This document shows positions 1 to 6,712 of a DNA stretch of 19,568 bases, in pieces (positions within the stretch are counted from its first letter, which is position 1; each line of letters begins with the position of its first letter). The stretch is from NCBI GenBank assembly GCA_016873405.1, contig VGXH01000001.1:1-19568 (forward strand), given 5' to 3'. The notes beneath the pieces were generated by a model. That model did no database searches, had not been told where the DNA came from, and saw only the letters and a program-made list of their open reading frames with translations. The DNA comes from a bacterium (GTDB taxonomy: Bacteria; Krumholzibacteriota; Krumholzibacteria; LZORAL124-64-63). A program made the translations under genes and the position numbers.

Positions 1-418
1 AAAAAGCCGGCAGCCTTCCGAGCGGGGCCTCTGCTCTCCCGACGGCGGCAGGCGGCTCCAGATCGCCGGTCCTTTCGTCGTCGGCGAACTGGTCGGCGAA
101 CTGCTGCTCGAGCAGTCGGGCGATGCCCAGCCCGTCCCCGGACCCGGCCAGCGCCCGCGCGAGTTCGGCGTCGTGCATCTGGCGGTAGACCTGGGTGGCG
201 CCCCCGGCGCCGAGCAGCCCGCTCTCGGGCACCGTCGAGCGCATCGATCTGACGAGGATGTTCAGGAAGACGCCCTCGAATTCGCGCGCGACGCGCGCGA
301 GGTCGTCGCGGTCGTGCGCCTGCGGCCCGCCGGCCAGCGCGCGCAGGCGTGTCTGCTCGGCGGCGGCCCGCGCCGGCGCGACCGTCCCGTCGAGGCGCGG
401 CGCCCAGGACGCGGTCAC
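1..418 (-). CDS. flgJ: FlgJ-type rod-binding protein, N-terminal part (runs off the window)
   Basis: The reading frame starts at a GTG at 418, two bases after the flgI stop codon, and stays open for 139 codons to the window edge, so the C-terminus is missing. Residues about 43-107 match the rod-binding domain of FlgJ: a REFEGVFLNILVRSMR core, then a segment with YRQMHDAELARAL and a hydrophobic tail. In the FlgJ family this domain acts in the periplasm, binding rod proteins and helping rod assembly. In Gammaproteobacteria a muramidase domain follows it. In many other phyla the rod-binding domain stands alone. The segment after residue 115 is Pro/Ala-rich and not obviously enzymatic, but the true end cannot be seen. 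The gene is the last visible member of the flgF-G-A-H-I operon and is probably translated by coupling to flgI. There is no strong ribosome-binding site of its own. Family assignment is firm; the start codon and the presence of a hydrolase domain are uncertain. Confidence 0.85.
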   Translation of the reverse strand, partial: MTASWAPRLDGTVAPARAAAEQTRLRALAGGPQAHDRDDLARVAREFEGVFLNILVRSMRSTVPESGLLGAGGATQVYRQMHDAELARALAGSGDGLGIARLLEQQFADQFADDERTGDLEPPAAVGRAEAPLGRLPAF

Positions 419-420
419 GG

Positions 421-1563
421 CTACATGATGACCAGGTCCGCCTGCAGCGACCCGGCCTGCTTGAGGGCTTCGAGAATCGCGATGATGTCCCGCGGGGTGG
501 CGCCGATCTCGTTCAGCACGCCGACGACGTCCGCGACCGTTCCCGTGTCCGGGACGCGCAGGACCCGCGCCTCGTGCTCCGTGGTGTCCGCCCGCACGTC
601 AGGCGTCACCACCGTCTCGCCACCCTGGCTGAACGGCTGCGGCTGCGAAACGTCGTAGACGGTGCTGACGACGACCTTCAAGGTCCCGTGCGCGACGGCC
701 GCCTCCTTGAGCTTGACGTTCTTGCCGACGATGATCGTGCCGGTCCGCTCGTTCAAGACCACCCGGGCCGGCGCGTCGGTCGTCGCCGGCAACTGGCCCA
801 TCGCCGCCACGAAGGCGACCGGGTCGCCGCTGAACGCGCCCGGAATGACCACGTCGATGCGCTGGGCGTCGCGCGCCAGCGCCGTGCCGGCGCCGAACTC
901 GCCGTTGATGGAGCCGGCGACCGCGGCCGCCGTCGCGAAGTCCGGCGTGTGCAGCAGCCAGGCCAGCCGGCCGGCCTGCTGCCAGGAGCCGCCGAACGGC
1001 ACCCGCACGGTGCCGCCGTTGCTGATGAGGCCGGCCTGTGCGTGGTTCTTGCGCACGCTGTTGCCGGAGCCGGCATTGACGTTGAAGCCGCCCAGGGAGA
1101 TGCTCCCCTGCGCCACGACGCGCACCACGCCGTCCATCGACTTCAGCGGCGTCATGACCAGGATGCCGCCCTCGAGGCTGTCGGCGTCGTTGAGGGAGCT
1201 GACCTTGACGTCCACGCGGGCGCCGGAACTCAGGTTGGGATCCAGTTCGGCGGTGACCATCACCTCGGCGACGTTCTTCGCCTTGAGATCCGCCGGCGAG
1301 ACGGTCACGTCCAGCCGCTCGAGCAGCGTGGCCAGCGAGTTCGACGTGCCGCCCGCCTTGGGGCTGTCGCCGGTGCCGTTCAGGCCGATCACCAGGCCGT
1401 AGCCGACCAGCGGCTCGGGGCTGGTGCCCTCGAGGATCGCCAGGTCCTTGATCCTGGACTCGTCGAGCTCGAGCGAATCCGCGGTCGCGGCGGCAAGCAG
1501 GGTCAGCGCGCCGGCGGCGACGGCGAGACCCCGCAGACCGTGGCCGTTCCTCGACAAGCGCAT
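421..1563 (-). CDS. flgI: Flagellar P-ring protein FlgI
   Basis: This encodes a 380-residue protein, slightly longer than the usual FlgI (about 365). Residues 1-28 form a basic and hydrophobic Sec signal peptide ending in an Ala-rich cleavage region. The mature protein begins with the FlgI signature: RIKDLAILEG, then NPLVGYGLVIGL-like VGYGLVIGLNGTGDSP, and later LKAKNVAEVMVTAELDP and a Gly-rich GSISLGGFNVNAGSGNSV. FlgI assembles in the periplasm into the P ring, a bushing around the distal rod in the peptidoglycan layer, with FlgA as its chaperone. The ATG is preceded by a consensus AGGAGG five to eight bases upstream, which fixes the start. The gene follows flgH by about nine bases and precedes flgJ by two. 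No frameshift or missing segment is visible. Confidence 0.97.
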   Translation of the reverse strand: MRLSRNGHGLRGLAVAAGALTLLAAATADSLELDESRIKDLAILEGTSPEPLVGYGLVIGLNGTGDSPKAGGTSNSLATLLERLDVTVSPADLKAKNVAEVMVTAELDPNLSSGARVDVKVSSLNDADSLEGGILVMTPLKSMDGVVRVVAQGSISLGGFNVNAGSGNSVRKNHAQAGLISNGGTVRVPFGGSWQQAGRLAWLLHTPDFATAAAVAGSINGEFGAGTALARDAQRIDVVIPGAFSGDPVAFVAAMGQLPATTDAPARVVLNERTGTIIVGKNVKLKEAAVAHGTLKVVVSTVYDVSQPQPFSQGGETVVTPDVRADTTEHEARVLRVPDTGTVADVVGVLNEIGATPRDIIAILEALKQAGSLQADLVIM

Positions 1564-1572
1564 GAGGTCCTC

Positions 1573-2178
1573 CTAGAAGAGCCAGTTGAGGATGCGCGTG
1601 ACGACGCCCGGCTGCGCCGAGTCCGTGACCAGACCGGAGCCGTTGTAGGCGATCTGCGCGTCCGAGATGTAGGTGCTCATGATCGTGTTGTCCGGGCCGA
1701 TGTCGCGCGCGCGGCAGATGCCGGTGATCTCGATCAGCTGCTTCTCGCCGTTGATGTTCACCATGCGCGCGCCCGCCAGCCGGAAGTCGCCGTTGTGCAG
1801 GATCTCGGTGATCCGGGCCGTGATCTCGGCGCGCAGGCTGCCGTTGCGCTGGGTGTCTCCGTTGCCCTGGTACTTGTTCTCGCTGTCGAGACCCCACGGC
1901 CGGATGAAATCGAGGAATCCCAGCCCGGGGCCGGCCTTGTGCTCGCTCTTGTTGTCGGCCTTGGTCTTGGCGCCGGCGTTGGCGGCGGCCTGCTCGGTGA
2001 TCAGGATCGTCACCAGATCCCCGACCCGGTGCGCCTTGAGGTTGCTCACCAGCGAGGCGCCGGTCTCGAGGTCGATCAATGGCCGGCGGCCCGGCGTGGC
2101 CTGCGCCGGCGCGGCGGCCAGCGCCGCGATCGTCGTCACGAGCAGGGCGCACGCGCTCCTCGTCGTCTTCCGCGTCAT
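1573..2178 (-). CDS. flgH: Flagellar L-ring protein FlgH, without a lipobox cysteine
   Basis: This encodes 201 residues, a little shorter than typical FlgH (about 220-240). The family core is clear: AHRVGDLVTILITEQAAANAGAKTKADNKS near residues 49-78, RAEITARITEILHNGDFRLAGARMVNINGEKQLIEITGICRARDI at 117-160, and a C-terminus ending QPGVVTRILNWLF. FlgH forms the L ring in the outer membrane around the rod. Most homologues are lipoproteins. Here the leader (residues 1-27) ends in an AQA-type signal peptidase I site and has no cysteine in a lipobox position; Cys10 precedes most of the hydrophobic segment. The ATG at 2178 has GGAGG eight bases upstream and lies two bases after the flgA stop. An in-frame ATG at 2193 would add five residues but has no better ribosome site and still gives no lipobox. 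Confidence 0.95.
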   Translation of the reverse strand: MTRKTTRSACALLVTTIAALAAAPAQATPGRRPLIDLETGASLVSNLKAHRVGDLVTILITEQAAANAGAKTKADNKSEHKAGPGLGFLDFIRPWGLDSENKYQGNGDTQRNGSLRAEITARITEILHNGDFRLAGARMVNINGEKQLIEITGICRARDIGPDNTIMSTYISDAQIAYNGSGLVTDSAQPGVVTRILNWLF

Positions 2179-2180
2179 GG

Positions 2181-3122
2181 TCAGCGCCTCCATTCGACCC
2201 GGCCCGGCCCCGCGACGCGCGCGTTGACCAGCCTGCCGGTCAGTTCGTTGCGGACGGGAATGGTCTGGCCCACACTGCCGGACTGCCGGGCCAGCGCGCG
2301 GACGCTGGCCTGCACCGAGCCCCGCTGGACGAGCAGTTCCACCAGGTCGCCCGCCAACACGACGGGCGTCGGGCGCAGGTCGGCGGCGCGCGGCGATTCG
2401 CCCGCGCGCAGGTTGCGCGACGCGCTCTGCCCGGCCAGCTGCTCGCGCCCGGCCACCAGGCCCGGCGGCAGCGCGGCCAGGTCCTCCCAGCGCCAATCGA
2501 ACAGGCCGTCGACCAGCGGCGTGCCGCGCGCGATCGCCGCGCGGGCCGTCGGCACCTCGCCGTGGGCGTGCACGACCACGATGGCCGGCAGCGCGCGCGC
2601 CTGCCACTGATCCACCAGCTGCAGCTGGACCTGCGCGCGCCCCGGCGGCAGCGGTTCCCGGCGCGAACAGTCCAGGCGCCAGTCGCCGTTGACCGCGGCC
2701 GGGCCGGCCGGCAGCGTCACTTCGCTCCACGGCGCCGGCGCGCCGGGTCTTGCCTCCGGCAGCAGCGCGGCGACCAGCCGTTCGGCCTCGGCCTGCAGCG
2801 CGGCGGGGTCCAGCGGCCGGCCCCCGAAACGGATCCGGCAACGGGTGGCCCCGCTCAGCCGGACGCCGTCCGCGAGGGACGCCGTGACCAGCCGCCGCAG
2901 GATCCCCTGCCTGGTCACCAGCGCGGTCGCGTCGCCGGGGCCCGCCTCGGCCACCAGCAGCGCGGCGGCCTGCGCCGGCACCGGTTCCAACACGATGTCG
3001 CCGAGGCGCACGACCGCCGCCGCCACCGTCGCGGAGTCCGGCAGCACGACGGTCCACGCCTGCGCCGCCGCGGCGGGCAGCAGCAGCTGCAGCAGGAGCG
3101 CGTGTCGGAGCCGGACCCTCAT
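2181..3122 (-). CDS. flgA: Flagellar P-ring assembly chaperone FlgA
   Basis: This encodes 313 residues with a short signal peptide (residues 1-22, basic start, Leu-rich core, AQA cleavage region), as expected for a periplasmic protein. The C-terminal 120 residues form the SAF/FlgA domain: a segment starting ARAAIARGTPLVDGLFDW, an NLRAGESPRAADLRPTPVVLAGDLVELLV stretch, then VGQTIPVRNELTGRLVNARVAGPGRVE. FlgA binds FlgI and promotes P-ring polymerisation. The N-terminal half is longer and more variable than in enterobacterial FlgA (about 220 residues), which is common outside Gammaproteobacteria. The ATG sits two bases after the flgG stop codon and behind a GAGGT element, so it is probably translationally coupled. 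Placing flgA between flgG and flgH is usual for non-enteric flagellar clusters. Confidence 0.94.
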   Translation of the reverse strand: MRVRLRHALLLQLLLPAAAAQAWTVVLPDSATVAAAVVRLGDIVLEPVPAQAAALLVAEAGPGDATALVTRQGILRRLVTASLADGVRLSGATRCRIRFGGRPLDPAALQAEAERLVAALLPEARPGAPAPWSEVTLPAGPAAVNGDWRLDCSRREPLPPGRAQVQLQLVDQWQARALPAIVVVHAHGEVPTARAAIARGTPLVDGLFDWRWEDLAALPPGLVAGREQLAGQSASRNLRAGESPRAADLRPTPVVLAGDLVELLVQRGSVQASVRALARQSGSVGQTIPVRNELTGRLVNARVAGPGRVEWRR

Positions 3123-3124
3123 CG

Positions 3125-3916
3125 CTACCTCTTGAGGTGGTTGATGACCTGCAGCATCTCGTCGGCCATGGCGATGGTCTTCGAGTTCAGCTCGTAGGCC
3201 CGCTGCGCGGTGATCATGTTGACCAGTTCGTCGACCGTCTCGACGTTGCTCATCTCGAGGTAGCCGGCCGAGGTCGCGCCCATGCCCTCCAGTCCCGGCT
3301 GCCCCAGGATCGGCTGCCCGCTCGCGGGCGACTGGCTGAAGAGGTTGCCCCCCAGCGCCGCCAGTCCGGCGCCGTTGGGGAAGCGCGCCAGTTCCAGCTG
3401 GCCGATCTCCTGCACGTTGACGTCGTCGCCCTGGACCATGGCGGCGACGATGCCTTCCCGGGAGACGGAGATCTCCAGCGCGTCCTCGGGGATGACCAGC
3501 GACGGCTCCAGCCGGTAGCCCTGAGCGGTGACGACGTTGCGGTCGGCGTCCAACTTGAAGCTGCCGTCCCGCGTGTACTTGATGGTGCCGTCCGGCATCC
3601 GCAGCTGGAAGAAGCCGTCGCCCTCGATCATGACGTCCAGCGGATTGCCCGTCGCCACGATGGTGCCCTGGTCGAAGTTCTTGTTCGTGGCGACCAGCTT
3701 GACCCCGTGCCCGATCTCGACCCTGACGGGAGTGGCGCGCCCCTCGGCGTTGACCAGGCCGCCGGGCATCACCTTCTCGTAGAGGAGATCCTGGAACTCG
3801 GTGTGGCTGCGCTTGTAGCCGGTGGTGTTCACGTTCGCCAGGTTGTTGGCGATCGTGTCGATGTTCAGCTGCTGGGCCTTCATGCCCGAGGCCGCGGTGC
3901 CCATCGCCCTGATCAT
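3125..3916 (-). CDS. flgG: Flagellar distal rod protein FlgG
   Basis: This encodes 263 residues, the normal FlgG length. The N-terminus, MIRAMGTAASGMKAQQLNID followed by TIANNLANVNTTGYKRS, is the rod/hook N-terminal signature. A FLGG-like body follows (FFQLRMPDGTIKYTRDGSFKLD, VVTAQGYRLEP). The C-terminus, NVETVDELVNMITAQRAYELNSKTI, is the conserved coiled-coil-forming segment. FlgG builds the distal rod that passes through the P and L rings encoded by the next genes. Export is through the flagellar type III apparatus, so no signal peptide is expected and none is seen. The gene starts 31 bases after flgF, with a GAGG element before the ATG. Residues typical of FlgG rather than FlgE or FlgF (length, and the ending DEMLQVINHLKR) support the symbol. 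Confidence 0.97.
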   Translation of the reverse strand: MIRAMGTAASGMKAQQLNIDTIANNLANVNTTGYKRSHTEFQDLLYEKVMPGGLVNAEGRATPVRVEIGHGVKLVATNKNFDQGTIVATGNPLDVMIEGDGFFQLRMPDGTIKYTRDGSFKLDADRNVVTAQGYRLEPSLVIPEDALEISVSREGIVAAMVQGDDVNVQEIGQLELARFPNGAGLAALGGNLFSQSPASGQPILGQPGLEGMGATSAGYLEMSNVETVDELVNMITAQRAYELNSKTIAMADEMLQVINHLKR

Positions 3917-3947
3917 GACGCCTCGCCTTCCGGTGCGCCGCGCCCGC

Positions 3948-4754
3948 CTAGGCGGTCGTCCGCGGCAGGTTGTTGACGGACTTCCCCAGGAGTTCGTCCT
4001 CGGCCTGCAGGACCTTGCTCTGGATCTCGAAGGCGCGCTGCGCCTCGATCATCGCCACCAGCGTATCGACGGGGTTGACGTTGCTGCCCTCGACGTGGCC
4101 CTGGGCCAGCACGGTCTGGTCGACCGGCACCGGTTGCGGCGCCAGGTCGGCCGGGGCCTTCAGCAGGGCGTCGCCGACGTGTTCCAGGCGGGTCGGGTCC
4201 GCGAAGTCGACCAGTTTGAGCCGGCCCACGGCCTGGCCGTCCACGGTCACGGTCCCGTCGGCGGCGATCGTGAACTCGCCGCCCTCTAGGCGCAGCGGCC
4301 CGCCGTCGCCGGCCACCGGCTTGCCGTCGGGGGTCGTCAGGCGTCGTTCCGCATCCAGGCCGAACGAGCCGTTCCGCGTGTAACGGGGGCCGTCGGGGGT
4401 CTGGACCTCGAAGAAGCCCCGCCCCATGATCGCCACGTCGGTGTCGCGGCCCGACGGCTTGATCGGTCCCGGCCGGGCGTCCAGGGCGTGGGTCAGGTCG
4501 GCCCGCGTCGCCGGCCGCCAGCGGGGTTCGGCCGCTTGGGCGGCGGTCCGCGCCGGCGCCGTGGCGCCGCCCGGGGCGGGTTCGGCGGCGGGGTTCGCGC
4601 GTCCGGCGCCGGGAGCAGCGGTCGGCTCGGCCAGGCGCGTGATGACCTGGCGGAAGCCCGTGGCCGAGGCGTTGGCCAGGTTGTTCGCCAAGGCGTCGAT
4701 GCGCACCTGCTCGAGCTGCATCGCGCGGGAGGCGGTGTTGAGGCTGCGGATCAC
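3948..4754 (-). CDS. flgF: Flagellar proximal rod protein FlgF
   Basis: This encodes 268 residues from a GTG at 4754, chosen because AAGGAG lies five bases before it and the product then begins exactly at the rod-protein signature (IRSLNTASRAMQLEQVRID, ALANNLANASATGFRQ). The frame stays open to 4844, but that extension lacks family similarity and would cover the promoter. The central body reads VAIMGRGFFEVQTPDGPRYT, and the C-terminus reads GSNVNPVDTLVAMIEAQRAFEIQSKVL. FlgF is a proximal rod subunit exported by the flagellar type III system. Residues about 42-78, after the N-terminal helix, are an Ala/Pro-rich insert with few conserved positions, probably a surface loop or linker. As first gene of the operon it follows a sigma-54-type promoter by a leader of about 30 bases. 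Confidence 0.94.
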   Translation of the reverse strand: MIRSLNTASRAMQLEQVRIDALANNLANASATGFRQVITRLAEPTAAPGAGRANPAAEPAPGGATAPARTAAQAAEPRWRPATRADLTHALDARPGPIKPSGRDTDVAIMGRGFFEVQTPDGPRYTRNGSFGLDAERRLTTPDGKPVAGDGGPLRLEGGEFTIAADGTVTVDGQAVGRLKLVDFADPTRLEHVGDALLKAPADLAPQPVPVDQTVLAQGHVEGSNVNPVDTLVAMIEAQRAFEIQSKVLQAEDELLGKSVNNLPRTTA

Positions 4755-4795
4755 GGGAACTCCTTCCGCAAGGCGGAGTGATTCCCGCCCGACCC

Positions 4796-4809
4796 GCAAT
4801 CGACGTGCC
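4796..4809 (-). promoter_or_regulatory. Sigma-54 (-24/-12) promoter for the flgF operon
   Basis: On the minus strand the sequence GGCACGTCGATTGC matches the sigma-54 consensus TGGCACG-N4-TTGC at every core position except the leading T. It has the obligatory GG-N10-GC spacing. With the final C at -12, transcription would begin near 4784, about 30 bases before the flgF GTG and upstream of its AAGGAG. Sigma-54 control of rod and ring genes is known in several flagellar hierarchies. No competing sigma-70 pair is evident in this spacer. Confidence 0.8.
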
Positions 4810-4839
4810 GCGCGCCCGACGACGAGCCCCGGCCGACCC

Positions 4840-4852
4840 GGCAAATCCTGCC
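4840..4852. promoter_or_regulatory. Proximal copy of a 13-base dyad, likely sigma-54 activator site
   Basis: On the minus strand this reads GGCAGGATTTGCC, an inverted repeat (GGCA and TGCC arms). It is one base different from a second copy at 4917-4929. Its centre is about 62 bases upstream of the predicted transcription start. Paired dyads in this position are typical binding sites for NtrC-family enhancer-binding proteins. The protein that binds it is not encoded in the window. Confidence 0.5.
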
Positions 4853-4916
4853 TCCCGTCGCGGGCGGCGTCCGGGGGCCGTTGGCGCGGCCGGAGCGGGC
4901 GCCGTCGCGGCCGATC

Positions 4917-4929
4917 GGCAGATCCTGCC
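4917..4929. promoter_or_regulatory. Distal copy of the 13-base dyad, likely sigma-54 activator site
   Basis: On the minus strand this reads GGCAGGATCTGCC, and with one flanking base on each side it is a perfect 6+3+6 inverted repeat. It lies 77 bases from the proximal copy, centred about 139 bases upstream of the predicted flgF start. Both copies share the order arm-GAT-arm. It sits between the kinase terminator palindrome and the promoter, so it belongs to the flagellar control region. Confidence 0.5.
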
Positions 4930-4966
4930 GCCGGCCCGCCCGCCGACCGCGCGCGCGGCGAACGAA

Positions 4967-4990
4967 CCGGCCGCCCCGCGGGGCGGCCGG
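4967..4990 (-). terminator. 24-base perfect palindrome after the hybrid kinase gene
   Basis: A 12-base arm (CCGGCCGCCCCG) is immediately followed by its exact complement, starting 30 bases after the kinase stop codon. In the RNA the hairpin is followed by GGTTCGTTCG, which has only short U pairs. It looks like an intrinsic terminator with a poor U tract, or a 3'-end stabilising hairpin. It separates the kinase unit from the flagellar promoter region. Confidence 0.6.
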
Positions 4991-5020
4991 TCTGGCCGCA
5001 GAATCGGCAGTCGTGGTCGA

Positions 5021-6541
5021 TTAGTGGGCGGCGACCGGCTGATCAGCGGCGGCCGGCCGGGCCTGATCGGGCGCGGGCGGTTCGGGCGACGCCGGCGTGG
5101 CGGTCCAGGCGCCCGCCAAGGGCAGGGTGAACACGAAGGTCGAGCCGCAGCCGGGTTCGCTGGTCACGCGAACGCTGCCGCCGTGGCTCTCCACCAGCTT
5201 CTTGACGATGACCACGCCCAGCCCCACGCCCTTGATCCTCCGCTGCGACGAACCGCGCGTGTAGGGCTGGAACAGGCTCCGCAGTTCGTCCTCGCTCATG
5301 CCGATGCCGCCGTCGCGGATCTCCACCGTGGCCCAGCCGTCGCCGGCGGTCAGCGCCAGCTTGATCCAGCCGCCTTCCACGTTGTACTTGATCGCGTTCG
5401 ACAGCAGGTTGCGGAGGATCTGCGTCACGCGCAGCGAGTCGGCGTACACCAGCACCGGCTCCGCAGGGTGCTCCAGACCGACGGTGATCCCGGAGCTGTC
5501 CGCCATCGGCGTCAGGTCCTCGACGACGCTGGCGGTCAGTTCGCCCAGGTTCATCTCGTCGCACTTCAGGTTGACGAACCCGGCATCGATCTTGTTGATG
5601 TCCAGGAAGTCGTTCAGCAGCGCGGTCATCTCGCCGATCTTGCGGTTCACCGACTCGAGGAACTCGGTCTGCGTGGAATTGATCGCGCCGGTCTTGCCGC
5701 TGGCCATCAGCGCGACGTAGCCCTGGATCACGGACATCGGCGACCGCAGGTCGTGGGCGATCATCGAGTGGAAGTCCGCCTTCATCTGTTCCGCTTCGAC
5801 TTCGAGCGTGATGTCCCGGAAGATATAGGCCAGCGCGGTGTTCTGGTCACCCAGGTGGATCCGGGCGGTGCGGCACATCAGGTGCGTGGTCTGCTCGTCC
5901 AGCTGGATGCGCAGCCGCACGTCCTCGTGCGTGCCGGCCTGCAGGCGGGCGATCGTCTCCGGACTCACCCCGAGGGTCAGCAGGATCTGGGTCATCGTCT
6001 TGAACTGCGTGACTTCGCGCGGCATCCGCAGCAGGCTCAGGAACACCTGGCTGGCCAGGAGCGGACGGTCATCCGCGTCGCAGATCGCCACCGGTTCGTG
6101 CAGGTAGCGGAAGATCTGGTTCAGCTTGTCGCTTTCGCGCCGCAGGCTGTCCTGCAGGTCCTTGATGCGCAGGAAGGCGTTGATCTTCGAGTAGAGCTCC
6201 TCGCCCGAGATGCCCTTGGCGATGAAGTCGTCCGCTCCCATCTCCAGGCCGCGGATCTTCTCCTCGGTCTGCGACTCCGAGCTGATCATGAGGATCGGGA
6301 TGCCGCTCGTGTCCTGGTGCCGGCGCAGGATGCGGCTCACGTCGAAGCCGTGCATCCCGGGCATCTCCTTGTCCAGCAGGATCAGGTCCGGCAGGTGCTC
6401 GATGGCCATGCGGGCGCCGACGGCGCCGTCGCCGGCCGTGAGCACGCGGTAGCCCTTTCGCTCGAGCAGCCGCTTGAGGTACAGACACGTCGGCGGCGAG
6501 TCGTCGACGACGAGGATCGTGCGCTCGGCGGCAGCGGACAT
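5021..6541 (-). CDS. Hybrid sensor kinase: N-terminal receiver, PAS-like region, HisKA and HATPase
   Basis: This encodes 506 residues from the ATG at 6541. A longer open frame to 6697 adds only low-complexity Arg-rich sequence and is not used. Residues 6-125 are a response-regulator receiver with acidic pair D13/D14, phospho-acceptor D57 (LILLDKEMPG), S87 and K109. Residues about 140-250 look like a PAS sensor ending in AYIFRDITLE. The kinase core follows, with phospho-accepting H263 (MIAHDLRSPMS), N-box N382 (NLLSNAIKYN), G1 DGGIGM at 410-415 and G2 GVGLGV at 438-443. The last 30 residues are Pro/Ala-rich. There is no membrane segment, so it should act in the cytosol, receiving phosphate at its receiver or tuning the kinase with it. 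No separate output regulator is nearby. It follows the PilZ gene by about 170 bases and could share its transcript. The ribosome site is weak (GGGA). Confidence 0.93.
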   Translation of the reverse strand: MSAAAERTILVVDDSPPTCLYLKRLLERKGYRVLTAGDGAVGARMAIEHLPDLILLDKEMPGMHGFDVSRILRRHQDTSGIPILMISSESQTEEKIRGLEMGADDFIAKGISGEELYSKINAFLRIKDLQDSLRRESDKLNQIFRYLHEPVAICDADDRPLLASQVFLSLLRMPREVTQFKTMTQILLTLGVSPETIARLQAGTHEDVRLRIQLDEQTTHLMCRTARIHLGDQNTALAYIFRDITLEVEAEQMKADFHSMIAHDLRSPMSVIQGYVALMASGKTGAINSTQTEFLESVNRKIGEMTALLNDFLDINKIDAGFVNLKCDEMNLGELTASVVEDLTPMADSSGITVGLEHPAEPVLVYADSLRVTQILRNLLSNAIKYNVEGGWIKLALTAGDGWATVEIRDGGIGMSEDELRSLFQPYTRGSSQRRIKGVGLGVVIVKKLVESHGGSVRVTSEPGCGSTFVFTLPLAGAWTATPASPEPPAPDQARPAAADQPVAAH

Positions 6542-6665
6542 CGGCGGTTCCCATCGGGCTCGGGGCAAGGGCCATCGCGCGCGGCGGCGCCGTTCACGGT
6601 CCCTTTTCGGCCCGCTTCCGCCCCCCTTGAGCCCCAAACGCGGCCCGGCGCGGCAAACGGCTGGC

Positions 6666-6712
6666 TGACCGCCGGTTGCCGCGGCACGGGAGCCCAAGCC
6701 CGCCGGCGGTCA
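6666..6712 (-). terminator. Hairpin overlapping the PilZ stop codon
   Basis: Ten-base perfect arms (TGACCGCCGG and CCGGCGGTCA) enclose a 27-base loop. The PilZ stop codon TGA is the first three bases of the 5' arm in the RNA. No U tract follows. It may end or attenuate the PilZ transcript before the kinase gene, or act as an mRNA-stability element. I cannot tell which. Confidence 0.35.

Noticed and set aside
349..2610. Long plus-strand open frame of about 750 codons opposite flgI, flgH and flgA
   Set aside because: It is the antisense image of high-GC genes. The translation is rich in Arg, Asp, His and Ala without domains, has no ribosome site, and conflicts with firmly recognised flagellar genes.
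4755..4844. Upstream extension of flgF
   Set aside because: It would translate the sigma-54 promoter and the ribosome-binding element, and FlgF similarity starts exactly at the GTG at 4754.
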